From Liriodendron chinense (Eukaryota; Streptophyta; Magnoliopsida; Magnoliales; Magnoliaceae), in contig ML058384.1 in NCBI GenBank assembly GCA_003013855.2, positions 18,920,176 to 18,984,175 of the forward strand: 64,000 nt of DNA, read 5' to 3'. Under the pieces are notes generated by a model that had not been told where the DNA came from, searched no databases, and saw nothing but the letters and a program-made list of their open reading frames with translations. Position numbers and translations under genes: made by a program. Each line of letters starts with the position of its first letter. Position 1 is the stretch's first letter. Shown here one piece after another: positions 10,934 to 22,979 of the stretch.

Positions 10934-10934
10934 T

Positions 10935-12793
10935 TGTTAGTGCACTTCTTCGTGGCATACTAGTGCACCTTGTTTGTCAATCACTTACAGCTGTGAGTCT
11001 TGTGTCGGTTGAGCCAAAGAAGACGAAGAACGAAGACTCAAGACGTCCAGCCGCATCAAGGAAGAAGATTCAGGTATATGAGATGCCTTGGTGCCTTAAC
11101 CTCGACCAAAACCCATCCCCTTTGTATCCTTGATGACCTTGACCATATTGGAGTACATTTAGTCATCATAGATAGGCCCTAGGTGTCCCTTTTGAACATC
11201 CTAACCTTGGCCTTGAACTACATGCTGAAGAAACACTAGTATCAGCAAATACATTGGGGTCCCAGGCTGGTCCGACCGGTCAAGACCGGTCGGCCAGCAT
11301 CCCTGCTGGATGTACAAAGGCCAGCCGACCGGTCAGGACCGGTCGGCCATTCACATGTGCAGGTATACAGCAAGGTGGGCCGACCGGTCATGACCGGTCG
11401 GCCAGTGTTTGGCTCCTTGCACCTTTCAGCCATCCAGCAAGGGGGGCCGACCGGTCATGACCGGTCGGCCAGCATGTTTCTGGCTGTCCAGTGAAGGGGT
11501 CCGACCGGTCATGACCGGTCGGCCCAGTGTATTGTGCCTGCCCATCCAGCAAAGACCTCCGACCGGTCATGACCGGTCGGGACAGGTCGGGACAGGTCGT
11601 TTATGACCGTTTTCTGCCCGTTTTAGAGCCGTTGGAGCCCTCTTTTCTATATATATGGTGCTCCATTCTTGGGCAAGGAGAGAGGAGTTTTTGAGAGCCC
11701 ATTCCACACTTATCTTGTACATCATTTGGGGCCTCAAAGAGGAGGTTGTCAAGTCATATCCCTTGTGTTTCAAGCACAAGTATGGGCATTCAAATGCTAT
11801 CAAGAGATGACTTGATTCCTCTCTCAAATCTAGAGGTGTGACACTAATCCACATAGGTATATCCTTTGTCCAAGACCTCTAGAAGACTCTCTAGGTGAAT
11901 CTCCTAGTTGGAACAACCTACACATCCCATGTATGAGATTCACCCATTCTCCTAGCACCTTGGGCATTTCAAGGCATCGCATGCAAGGTGTTTGATCGAA
12001 TGTGGCTGAGGCATTGGCAACGCAACGGCGGCACGATCGAGGGAGCAAAGGGAAGCTGATTGAAGCACGGGAGAGCGGAGATCAAGCAACCCATTACGGC
12101 GCTAAACAAGGGGCTCATCCGACAAGTAAGTTGTCTCATTTGAGAGTCCATTTTAGAGTTTGTTTGTCAACTCGCCTTAGGGACGTTAGCCGTTCCTTGG
12201 CCCGTTAGCCGGGCCTAAACTAAGTCTCCAAGGGGGAGCCTCCGACACGGGAGTAAACGTGCGATAAGGTTGAGAGTTAGCCTTTGTCTAAAACTCCGGA
12301 TACGGTTGAGAGGTGAACTGATAAAACCTCCGTGTGTAAAGGTTGAGAGGTGAACCTCATTTAAAACCTCCGATAGTGAATGCCGGTGTGCTCAAAGGGG
12401 TTGAGTACTTGAACCGGGAGTGGAGTAGACACGTAGTCGAACCACTATACATCCTTGTGTTTGTGATTGTTATTGAGCACATTGATATCTTTGCATTGTT
12501 AGTTAATTGCTTAATTAGTGATTGATTAATCATGTAGATTTTTGGCATCTGCACAGTACCTTCCACTGGACTTGAGCTTTGATCAATTCAAAACTACACA
12601 GGTTAGGTTTAGTTATAGTGAATCATTTTCTTACTAGCATCTTAGGGGTGTTATTGCTAACCTTGCAGCTGTGATTGACCACCGGCTTGGGAGCGTCTGT
12701 TCCTAAACTGTTGATTGCATAAGTAGGCGAAAGTTTGCTATTCACCCCCCTTACATGAATATTCCAAGTATTCCGTGAAAAACCGCAATTTCA
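10935..12793 (+). repeat. 3' LTR of the gag-only element, with an aberrant end
   Basis: 1859 bp. Its first 1569 bp (10935-12503) match 6995-8563 base for base in every line I compared, including the palindromic array at 11272-11580. From 12504 onward identity collapses: the 395 bp of the 5' LTR are represented by only 290 bp here, mostly through many short deletions, until the shared terminal GTGAAAAACCGCAATTTCA. The TSD after it is intact. Confidence 0.93.
11272..11580. repeat. Six palindromic GACCGGTC modules, U3 of 3' LTR
   Basis: Exact copy of the array at 7332-7640, shifted by 3940 bp. Confidence 0.92.
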
Positions 12794-12798
12794 TTATG
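12794..12798. repeat. Target-site duplication TTATG, right copy
   Basis: Identical to 6990-6994. The next 39 bp (12799-12837) are leader of the host Athila-like element before the next insertion. Confidence 0.92.
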
Positions 12799-12837
12799 TC
12801 CCATTGGAAATGTGACCACACCAATCGTCTCCAAACT

Positions 12838-12842
12838 GAAGG
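12838..12842. repeat. TSD GAAGG, left of solo LTR A
   Basis: Perfect match to 18870-18874. Confidence 0.88.
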
Positions 12843-15800
12843 TGTTACGCCCCAAATTCGGTTCTCGACGTCCATTCGCCATAGCTCGAATTCAGAGGTG
12901 ACAGCCTCCGTAGTACCCCGATTTCGGATCCTAACCCCACATGCCAGGTTCCGATCCTAGGATACCACAAGGAGGATTTTAGGGTCTGAATTTTTTTTTG
13001 AAACATGAGCATCACCATATGAGTACCATCAAAGACAAACACAATATTTCCACTAAGTCATTTCGTTTACATACAATACTGAAAGGTAAATACACAATGC
13101 GTAAATATAAAACTGTGCACAATCTGAGACCTCCTACTACTACACTCCCAACTCCAACTCAACGTTGCTGATACACTCTGGTATAACCTACAGTGTAACA
13201 AACGCGCATAAGCTTCAAACGAAGCTTTGTGAGTGCGTGTGTGCGTGCGCAATGCGTATGACGAGCATGATAAATATCAGAGTAAGCAGTAAAGCATGAC
13301 GAGAAATTTAAACCAAAACTTAGCCTAATTAGGCTACACGATCATGTGATGTGAATAACCAGTCTACCACGGCTATGCAAGCATGCAATACATATAACTA
13401 GCCTACCATGGCTATGCAAGCGTGCAATACAGGTAACCAGCCTACCCAGGCTATATACTCATACTATGTAATGGCCTACAGGGCCTAATGTCACATACAA
13501 TGATCCAATGCATGTATGTAAATCACCACCTCTCAGTACAGTGGTCCAGATACGAACAGTCATAACGCGATCGCCTAAGCAATGCAGGACTCGGAACTGG
13601 TAGCTCGCCTAGTGTGGTAGCTCGCCCAGGCTTACAGCCCAGCCCACATCACACCCGCCCACGTCAGGACCGTCCAATACCATACAGTGATACCAATACC
13701 ATCTCTGAAACGGAACATCACCGAGGTCTCATAGACCTCACTACTCACTAGTAGAATGCCAAAGCCTATCTGGTGCAATAGCGGACCTACTCACAGCTGG
13801 TCAAACTCAACCCACTTTGCCAACACTCTTCCGACAGGTTAGGTTAGACCTCCTTCCAAACTAACCACGTGCAGTGGAAAACACCACCGTTTGATATTCG
13901 GCATACTGGTGTATGATTAAACCACTCGGTCCTTGAATGGAGCACCCACCTTGGTACCAAAGGGATCAGGGACTTTCACCCAGAGACATCTTTGGCATCC
14001 AGTTTAAAGATTACATATTTTCGGTGTTCTGCAAACCACGATGGAGCTGTGGTTGTAACGTAGTAACCATGCTATATGCGGGACAAGCAGACGGTGCGAA
14101 ATGCAACCATGCATACAAACGTGGGACGACATGCCCGTGAAAGTCTCCAAAGAGCAGCATAAAATTATAGGGTCTCAAATACAATGTCACCGTCAACTGG
14201 TAATGAACTGCACGACAATCGCGGCCGATATGGCCGGTTGATACAAGACAATCAGATGAGCCAAGCATTCATGATGCATGAACCAAGCATACAGTATGAG
14301 TGCCGACAAGTAGTCAATCTACCACGATGGCTATAAATCAATCTAGTCCAACTTATTTGAGATATGATTAAGATGAGGGGACACATATGAATGATCGAGT
14401 CATAGTGCGGGATGTCGCTAGTCAGGGAATCTTGCACTAAGGGCTACAAGGTATGCTAAGCTATTCCTACCATACAGTATAAGTCAGGATGATAGACTCC
14501 TGTCCTCGAATAGTCCCATTCCTATTGGAGATGTTTGCGATAGAGAGCACGTGAATTACATTTGCGCGACTACATCTCGAATGCTTTATGAATGCGTTTA
14601 TGCCTTAGTGTTCTCCGACTAACAATGGTGATTCTGGATGCATACTCATTACACATGCATGGTGGTCGTCGAAGCATATAGTATAAAGATCACATATGAG
14701 TATTCCAAACAACACTACGTGTGGCAACAGACATACTAAAAACATCATAAAAAGATAATTCACTTTAACACAAGCAAACATAAAGAGATAGGACCCGAGA
14801 TGGATGGTATATAACAACACAGATGGTCCAACAATTGAACGGTGTGGATTAACCTTCAACATTCAGATAACCCAAATGAAAAGAAAATGATTGAATACAC
14901 TACCGACACATCAAAGGTAGAACCTACTTGAGTGGCAAGAGTAGAATACCCAAAATCATGCCGAGACCCATAGTGCGGTAGTACAGTTGAGATAAGCACA
15001 ATAATGGTCTGTAAAAGGAATGTCATAGAACGGGTTGTGAGATAGACAAGTCATGACAGAGAATCATAAATGGTAGGGTAATCTGAGATAGATGATCAAT
15101 ACGATGAGGTCCAAAAAGGGATGACAGGTCTAACCTCATACTGCAAGATAGGCTCCATATAATGGATGGCCTAGATGACATACTAATGTCGAGGATGAGC
15201 CCCACACTCGTCCTAAAGGTAAACGGATGGTGTGGATGGGACATACACGATATGATGGTCTTTAATAGTTGGGTACAAGGGTAGAAGGGGTGAGTCATAT
15301 GAGTATACAACAAGCTGAGTTACCAGGATCAATCAACATGGTGAGTCAATAAGGCAGGTTGACAAGGTGGGTCAACATGGTGAGTTAATAAAGTGAATTG
15401 ACAAGACAGTTCAACAGGGTGAGTTTAAGAAAGTAGCCCCATGACTTGGATCGAGCGAACTTTAGGGATTCCCATGCATCCAGATCTATATGACCTTTCA
15501 ATAAGGGTTTACACAACTAATCATCAAGGTGGATCCACAGAATGGACAACGCGGTCATTTGAACACGCACACTAAGGTGGTCCCAAAGCTATCCTGTACA
15601 TAACATGCTAGGGTCCATTCATTTGGATGGTTTGGATCAAGCACAAAATTAAGGTGGTCCTAATCGATGGGAAACATACATATCGCACCATAGTGGCTAA
15701 TGGCTGACGTGGATAGAACACATGCATAACAAGGTGGACCCGTGGTTGGGGATAACCGCACAAAGGAGTGGGGAAGCCACATACATCAATGGGCCCCAAC

Positions 15801-18800
15801 AGTTTGGGATCAACCCGATATTTGTGCTTTCCCACTAATCAAGTGAGATGGCAACCAAACACCATGGTGGGGCCCACACACCACACGTGTGGAACCCCAC
15901 CCATGGTTGGGTGACTTATGAACAGGAAGAATGGCAAATAAACATAACAGATGGGTCCTGTAAAGTTTTCAATGGTAGGCATTCAATCACCTTTATTTTC
16001 TATTTGTGGCCCACCCAAAACTGGGCCCCATGCCCTGGCCAAGGTGGACAACAATGTATACAACACATCTATCAAGGTGGGAGCCCAAGATGGGCCCCAT
16101 GGCCTTTGGTTGGATGGAAAAATAAACAACATAGTAGCCTTAAGAGGAGTTTCAATGGTGGGCATCAATGGCCACTGCTTCCTACGGTGTGGTCCACTTG
16201 AGGTTTGTATTTACCTCATTATGAGGGCCCACGACCCTAAAATAATATGGAAAAATAGATGGTCGGCATAAATAAAACAGATGCATTGTGGTGGGCCTCA
16301 CAGAGCGTGGCACCCAAATGGGCCCCAAGATTTTTGAATCAAATTGATATTTTGTTTTCTCCTTCATCCATATCCATGTGATCTTATGAACAGGTTGAAT
16401 GACAAATACACATCACTGTAGGGCCTGGGAAGGTTTCAATGGTGGAGATCATTATTCCCATGGTTTCCCCTGGCATGGTCCACTTGACATTTGGATATGC
16501 TTAAATTTTGGGCTCAGCCACTAAAATGAGCTGGAACAACATATGGACGTAATAGATAAGGCACATACATTCTAGGTGGGTCCCACGAGTGGGCCACCTG
16601 CTGGGTAGCCCAACCAGCCCAGCCAGCGCCCCCTTCTGTTGGATGACAAATAAACATCACTGTAGTGGGGCCCACATAAGCTTTCAATCAAGCTGATATT
16701 TTTGCTTTTCCCTCCTTTCACATGCACGTGTGAACTCATGAACAGGTTGGATCTCAAATAAACATCATGGTGGGTCCCACGAGGTGGGCCATTGCTGGGC
16801 AGCGGGTCCAGCACGCTGCCTCCAGCGTGGACCACACTCATGGCCCAAAAGGTTTTGGACCGAGCTGATATCTGTGTTTTCTTTTCATCCAGGTCTTTGT
16901 GTCCTTGACAACAGATTAGATGGTAAGTAAACCTCATAGTGGGGCCCTGAAAAGGTTTCAACAATAAACATTCATCCTCATGGTTTCCTGTGGTGAGGCC
17001 CACCCAAGATCAGGATCTTCTTAATACTCGGGCTTGGGCCCTTAAATTATCTAGGAAAACAGATGGACGGCTTGGATAGAACAAATACATCATGGTGGGT
17101 CCCACGTGGTGGGCCATTGACTGGGCGGCCGAGCAGTGACGCTGGGTACTCCCAGCGTCACGGAGGCTGCGCTTCTCTTTCTTTCTTTTCTTTTTTTTTT
17201 GTTTTCTTTTGGTTTTGATAGAGTGGGGCCCACATAAGGGTGATCCACTCCATTCATCAGGTTCCTCAACTCGTGGGGGATCCAATGAGCCCAATATTAG
17301 GTAGGTGAATTGGTCTACAAACATCAAAGTGGTCCGAGGAAGTTTCGACAGTGGACATCGTTTACCCCACTGTTTCATGTGATGCGGTCCGCTTAAGATT
17401 TGGATTTGGTTCATATTCGAGCCCTGGACCTAAAATGATTTGGGAAAACAAATGAATGGTGTGGATACAACATAAACATCAAGGTGGGTCCCACGAGTGG
17501 GTACCCCACTCACCGTCCAGCATTACTGACGCTGGACGCTGGACAGTTCCAGCGTCCCTGACGCTGTGAACGTCCAGCGTCCCCAACCATTTTTTTTTGT
17601 TTTTGTTTTTCTTCTCTCTTGGTTTATATCAAGTGGGGCCCACTTAGGGAAGATTCACTCCGCTCATCAGGTTCCCCAACTCATGGGGAGCCCATAGAGT
17701 CCAATATTGGACTGGTGATTCAGTCTACAAACATTACGGTGGGCCACAGAAGCTTCGACAGTAGAGCTTCATTATCTCCACTGTTTTCTATGGTGTGGTC
17801 CACCTGAGATCTGGATTTGCTTCATTTTTGGTCTCCAACCCTAAAATGGGCTGGAGAAACAGATGGACAGCGTGGATCAAATACATGCATCAAGGTGGGT
17901 CCCACGAGTGGGGACCCAATGTCAACACCCAAAAGGGCTTTAGCCCAGGCACTGCTGGGCAGCAGCGTCCTCTGGACGCTGTCTGTCCAGCAGCCATCTT
18001 CTTTCTCTCCTCTTTTATTTATTTATTTGTTTATTTATTATTATTAATATATATGGGTATGTGGGGCCCATTTATGGACGATCCAGCCCATCCATCTCAT
18101 TGCCCATCACAAGGTGGGCCCAAGGAAATAAAATGAAAGGTAAACGAGAAAAAGGGGGGAAGTTTGCACTCACAATGATGGTTGGACGGTTGGATGGGGT
18201 CGGGTTGACGATCGGATGGTCCGGATGATGATCGGGGTCCTCCAAGCTTGGATCTCCTCCTTCAATTCATCTAATCTCTCTTCTAATCTCACTCAAATCT
18301 CTCAAATCTCTTTCTTCTCTCTCTCTCTCTCTCTCTCAAATCTCTTTCTCTCTCCTTTCTCTCTTTCTCTTTCTCTCTCCTTTCTTGCAAATGGGAATGA
18401 GAAGACCCACCCCCCTACGTATGGATCTTGTATGGGTAGAAGGGGGGGGGGGTGCATGAGGTAATGATGATGATGATGGGAGAGGGCATGGGAGGTATGG
18501 GTTATGTTAACTTTGGAGGTGAGAGAGTGATGGGGTGGGTATGGTGTGTGTAGACTAGGGTGATGAGAGGGGTATAGTGATTAATTTGACATATTCTTAG
18601 GATTTGTGCAAGTGCGCCCACGCTACACGCGCGTTGCGCGGCTCACCTCGGATTGCGCAAAAGTACGCATCTGTCACACCGGGTATCGCAATGGGGCATG
18701 CCGCGTGGCGTTGGAATCGCAGCGCCTACGTGGTCGCCGGGGTATAGGTCTTGGGTCGATGCGGTACTAAAATAGGGTCGCAATCAAGGCTCGCTAATTT

Positions 18801-18869
18801 GGTCCATCCGAGATGTACCGGTACTGAAAACTAAACGTATGGTCGGTTAATTGGGGTACGGGTCTTACA
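12843..18869 (-). mobile_element. Solo LTR A, 6-kb gypsy-type LTR family, minus strand
   Basis: On the minus strand it starts TGTAAGACCCGTACCCC at 18869 and ends GGGGCGTAACA at 12843; length 6027 bp. It is flanked by a perfect 5-bp duplication GAAGG (12838-12842 and 18870-18874). Inside there is no PBS, PPT or pol homology, so it is a solo LTR left by recombination between the two LTRs of a former full element. It contains CT-rich tracts (18318-18380), GTGGG(T/C)CCCAC-rich repeats (15.8-18.1 kb), a 15-bp tandem array (15300-15425) and ~39-bp repeats (13330-13450). The apparent ORFs inside match no protein family I recognise and are not kept in the sister copy at 26882-32986. Confidence 0.9.
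15840..18130. repeat. Diverged 200-400 bp tandem modules inside solo LTR A
   Basis: A recurring block contains an AAACAGATGGAC-like stretch, a GTGGATA.AACA-like stretch and GGTGGGTCCCACGAGTGGG, then a CTGGGCAGC or GACGCTGG palindromic part, then a T-rich or CT-rich stretch, then GTGGGGCCCAC. The GTGGGTCCCAC anchor falls near 16291, 16577, 16770, 17095, 17484 and 17896. The copies are heavily diverged from one another but each is conserved in the sister LTR at 27.7-29.8 kb, so amplification predates the two insertions. Confidence 0.75.
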
Positions 18870-18874
18870 GAAGG
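18870..18874. repeat. TSD GAAGG, right of solo LTR A
   Basis: Perfect match to 12838-12842. Confidence 0.88.
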
Positions 18875-18934
18875 TGGTTTAGTTGAACCATTCTCCGTTC
18901 ATAGATGAGTCAGAAAATACGTAGAACATTATGA

Positions 18935-20645
18935 AAGTTTGAGAAATATGGATCAAACTCTATTAAGGAATCCTCCTCACCCTACTCCAACTACAAAAGC
19001 TAATCATGAGAGAGTAGGAGAGAATGAGGTGTATAATGCTCCTCCAATGAGAGCTCTACGTGATTATTTACAACCGGCCCATACGATTACACCCTCTTGC
19101 ATGGTTTTTCCAATCACCAGGGGAAACATTGATATAAAGCCGGGGGTAATTCAACTTTTACAAAGTTCTATGGGCTAGATTCTGAGAGCCCATATCCACA
19201 CCTAAAAGAGTTTGATGAAGTTGTTGCTACCTTACAATACAATAATGTGTCAGAGGATATCGTCAAACTTAGATTGTTCCCCTTCTCATTGAAAGAAAGA
19301 GCCAAAGGCTGGCTCTACTCTCTTAGATCACATTCGATAGGGACATAGACTGAGATGACCCGAAAATTCTTGAAAAACTTCTTCCTGGCTCATAAAACTA
19401 ACACCCTTCGAAGATCTATAATGAATTTTATGGGAAAAGAGGGTGAGTAGTTCTTTTAAAGTTGGTAAAGGTTTAAGGAACTCTTACTCAGTTGCCCACA
19501 TCATGGATATGAAATTTGGCGAATTACAAACTTCTTTTATGATGAATTAAATTCCAACATGCACCAATTTGTAGATGTGATGTGCAATAGCGAGTTCATG
19601 AGCAAAAATCCAGATGAGACATGGAGTTATTTAGACATGTTAGCTAAGAATGCCCAATCATGAGATACCTCAGACAAATCTAATAACTCTAAGCCTCCTC
19701 AGCAAAAAGAGAAAGGAGGGATTTACATCCTTAAGGAAGAACATGATGTTAATGCAAGGCTAGCCAACCTCACAAGAAAAGTTGATGCCATAGAACTAAG
19801 CAAAAGTGGAGTTTTTAAGTCCACGGAAGCCATTGAGAACATATATGGAATTTGTGCCACTAATGTGCACTCTATGCAAGATTGTCCTACAATTCTTGCG
19901 TTTCAAGAGGTGTTACAAGAGCAAGCAAATGCTGCATATGGGTATCAACGGCCTTTCAATGGATTGGTAGGTAACGCATACAACTTTACTTGGAAGAACC
20001 ACCCAAATTTCTGTTGGAAGAATGCTCCCACGGGAAACCCTACCAACTCTCAAGGAGGCCACCCATGCAAAACATGGCCCCACCTCAATTCTTAATGGAG
20101 GACACTTTAAGGGCGTTTATGCAAGGGAAAATGTAAATTAATCAATCAAATTAGTAAATGTTCCAAGAGCTTAAAGTTTCGGTTGATGAAATTAAGGGAC
20201 GCTTAAATACTAGGGAAGGGGCCTTTCTGGCCCAACCTTAACTTAATCTTAAACAAGCACATGAAATAAGCATCCTTAATCTTTCCAACCAACATGCGGA
20301 GTAAGCAAAACTTGTCACCACTCTTAGAAGTGGTACACAAGTGGATAAATTTATTCTAGTGAAGGCAGACATGCCTAATGATCCGGTAATTTCTAAGAAT
20401 GAGGATGGACCTAGCTTAGCCCCATAAGAAACAGAACGCGTTCACAAGCCCATAGCACTATTCCCTTCGAGATTAGTTGCTCTAAAATCTCTCCCAAACT
20501 CCCATGATATTTTATAGATTTTCAGACAAGTTAAGATAAACATTCCATTTCTCGATGCCATAAAACAAATTCCTTCATATGCCAAATTTGTAAAGGACTT
20601 ATGCACAACCAAACGCAACAAAAGACCTTTTTGAATGAGCAAGTG
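18935..20645 (+). pseudogene. Athila-like gag relic
   Basis: Translation with several in-frame stops and frame changes shows the retrotransposon gag core: LRLFPFSLKERAKGWLYSL (about 19272-19325), KFLKNFFLAHKTNTLR, RFKELLLSCPHHGYE (about 19470-19510) and FYDELNSNMHQFVD. The second half has the Athila-specific region, with TLRSGTQVDKF (about 20318) and INIPFLDAIKQIPSYAKF (about 20537-20590). At full length it would be the capsid-forming part of a gag-pol polyprotein. Stops at about 19349, 19449 and 19662 make it non-functional. Confidence 0.85.
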
Positions 20646-21285
20646 AGTGCCATTTTCACCCAAAAGCCCCTACAAAATTTAAGGATCTTGGTAGTCCTAC
20701 AATCTCATGTATCATTGGTGACTATCGGATTGAGCGTGCATTATTAGACTTGAGGACAAGTGTAAATTTGATCCCATACTCGGTATTCGAGCAATTGGGT
20801 CTCGGTGAATTAAAACCCACCAAAACCACGTTACAACTCGCTGATAGATCCATCCATGTACCGAGAGGGATAGTTGAGGATGTATTGGTCCAAGTCGACA
20901 AATTCTACTACATTTCATTGTCTTGGACATACAACTGGTTATGTATACTAGCACTTAAATACCAGTGATTCTAGGTTGTCCGTTCCTGGCTACATCTAAT
21001 GCAATTATAAATGGCCAAAATGGGGTAATGCAATTGTCCTTTAGAAACATGACATTGGAAGTGAATGTGTTCTACTTGGGAAAAAGGCATAGGGATGATG
21101 ATGATGAACTCTTGGAGGTAAATATGCTCGAATCCTACGAAGAAGAGGAGCTCCTCCAACTTGAACAACTAGAAAATTTGGAGACATATTTGGCACATTT
21201 TGAAGATTTTAAAGACCTCATCATTAGTAACATTGTGCAAGCATTGAGTAGTAAGAAACCGGTAGTTGATGCTAGCCAGTAGAGG
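20646..21285 (+). pseudogene. Athila-like aspartic protease relic
   Basis: The reading gives CIIGDYRIERALLDLRTSVNLIPYSVFEQLGL (split here as CIIGDYRIERALLD and LRTSVNLIPYSVFEQLGL), homologous to the pepsin-like retrotransposon protease. The usual active-site D-L-G-A/S-S reads D-L-R-T-S, so the glycine after the catalytic aspartate is lost. LQLADRSIHVPRGIVEDVLVQV follows, then a frame change, then ILGCPFLATSNAIIN, the conserved C-terminal flap region, and an acidic linker to about 21280. It lies between gag and RT as expected. Confidence 0.82.
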
Positions 21286-21439
21286 TCTCATTTTGAAAGA
21301 TTGCCACCAACCACATCAAAGCCTCTACCGTCTAATATCAAACCACCAAAGCTTGAACTTAAACCTTTACCATCCGAGCTGAAATATATACATTTAGGTT
21401 AAAAGGAAACATTCCCGGTTGTCATTGTCTCTCACTTAG

Positions 21440-22925
21440 GAAAAGGCTAAGAGCTCAAGTTGATTGAGCTACTCAAAGAACATAGGGGAGCCATAGGTTG
21501 GACAACAGCGGACCTCAAGGGGATAGACTCTTCGGTTTATACTCACCGTATACACCTTGAAGAGAATGTAAAAATGACTAGACAACCTCAAAGGAGTCTA
21601 AATCCAAACATGATGGAGGTTGTTAAGGCCGAGGTGTTAAAACTACTAGATGTGGGTATAATCTACCCTATCTCGGATAGACATTGGGTGAGTCCTACCC
21701 AAGTTGTCCCTAAGAAGTCTGGTATTACTATAGTAGAGAATGCCAACAACAAGCTTATACCGACTAGAGTGACCACCGGTTAGCTTTTGTGCATAGATTA
21801 TAGGAAGCTAAACATGGTCACTAGGAAGGACCACTTCCCTCTTTCATTCCTGGATCAAATTTTGGAGAGGTTAGCGAGTCACTCTTATTATTGGTTCCTC
21901 GATGGCTATTCCAGCTACAACCAAATTGAGATAGCTTTGGAAGATTAAGAGAAGACTACCTTTACATGCCCGTTTGTCACCTTCGCATATCGAAAGATGC
22001 AATTCGGACCATGTAATGCACCCGCCACATTCCTACGATGCATGTTGAATATTTTCTCAGACATGGTGGGAGAATTTCTCGAGGTATTCATGGATGATTT
22101 TTCTATTTTTGGTTGTACTTTTGATGAGCGCCTTAATTACTTGAAGTTGGTCTTGATATGGTGAGAGGAGAAGAACCTTGTATTAAATTGGGAAAAGTGC
22201 CATTTTATGGTACAAAGAGGAATAGTCCTTGAACATATCATCTCGTCCAATGGAATAGAGGTAGACCGGGCCAAAATCGATATTATTTCCAACCTACCAC
22301 CACCCAAGAGCATACGCAATGTGCGGTCCTTCCTTGGTTTTTATAGAAGGTTCATAAAGGATTTCAGCCATATCTCTAGGCCCTTATATAACCTTCTTCA
22401 AAAGGAGAACCAATTTGAGTGGAGTGCCAAATGTCAATTAGCTTCTTTAAAGTTAAAAGACATGTTGACAACCGCTCCTATCATGCAACCACCGAATTGG
22501 TCCATTCCTTTTGAGTTGATGTGCAATGCGAGCGATTATGCTATTGGGGCGGTGTTAAGATAAATGAAGGACAAGAAGCCCCATGCTATTTATTATGCGA
22601 GTAGGACCTTGAATCCTGCCCAAGTCAATTACTTAACTATAGAGAAGGAGCTCCTAGCCATTGTTTTTTGCTTTGGATAAGTTTAGGGATTATTTAATAG
22701 GATCTAAGGTCATAATTTACACGGATCATGCGGCGCTGAAACACCTTCTTTCTAAGAAGGATACTAAGCCTCGTTTGCTTAGATGGATCCTACTCCTTCA
22801 GGAATTCGACTTATAAATTAAAGATAAGAAGTGAGTAGAGAACATGGAGGCATATCATTTCTCCTGCCTAGTCCTACCTGATTCCATTGACGAGTCACCT
22901 ATTGAGGACTCATTCCCCTGATGAG
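21440..22925 (+). pseudogene. Athila-like reverse transcriptase and RNase H relic
   Basis: RT motifs in order: IGWTTADLKGIDSSVYTHRI (about 21492), EVLKLLDVGIIYPISD, VQ/VVPKKSGIT, CIDYRKLN (about 21793), HFPLSFLDQILERL, the substrate region FATFRRMQFG-like (about 21985), the catalytic EVFMDDFSIFG (about 22081-22113; FMDD is the Athila variant of YxDD), and FLGFYRRFIKDFSHISRPLYNLL (about 22330-22395). RNase H follows: DASDYAIGAVL-like (about 22528), YYASRTLNPAQVNYLTIEKELLAI (about 22592-22660), IIYTDHAALKHL. Stops at 21781, 21946, 22161 and 22561, plus a frameshift near 22670, inactivate it. Confidence 0.88.
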
Positions 22926-22979
22926 CAACTCTTTGTTGCTATGCATCCTCCATGTTACACTGATATGGCAAATTATCTT

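Larger units (their letters stand above)
10118..10934 (+). other. Non-coding 3' internal region of the gag-only element
   Basis: No ORF of note. It holds two similar ~60-bp units containing GAGGATT.CAGCCTCATT (about 10248-10315) and three polypurine tracts. The same region is found diverged on the minus strand at 42262-43005, so it belongs to the family and is not a chance fusion. Confidence 0.8.
6995..12793 (+). mobile_element. Gag-only (TR-GAG type) SIRE-like copia retrotransposon
   Basis: A complete non-autonomous LTR element of 5799 bp: 5' LTR 6995-8958, Met-tRNA PBS 8961-8972, one gag ORF 9032-10117, ~0.8 kb of non-coding DNA with several polypurine tracts, 3' LTR 10935-12793, flanked by TTATG TSDs. 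There is no protease, integrase, RT or RNase H. This matches the published class of terminal-repeat retrotransposons that retain only gag (TR-GAG). The first 1569 bp of the two LTRs appear identical by eye, so insertion was recent. It must rely on pol from a related autonomous SIRE-like element, not seen here; related LTR and internal fragments at 39.9-43.0 kb show the family is multicopy. Confidence 0.93.

Noticed and set aside
15848..18136. Several 100+ codon frames in solo LTR A
   Set aside because: They repeat GGTGGGTCCCAC-derived peptides from the diverged modules and have no counterpart frames conserved in solo LTR B.
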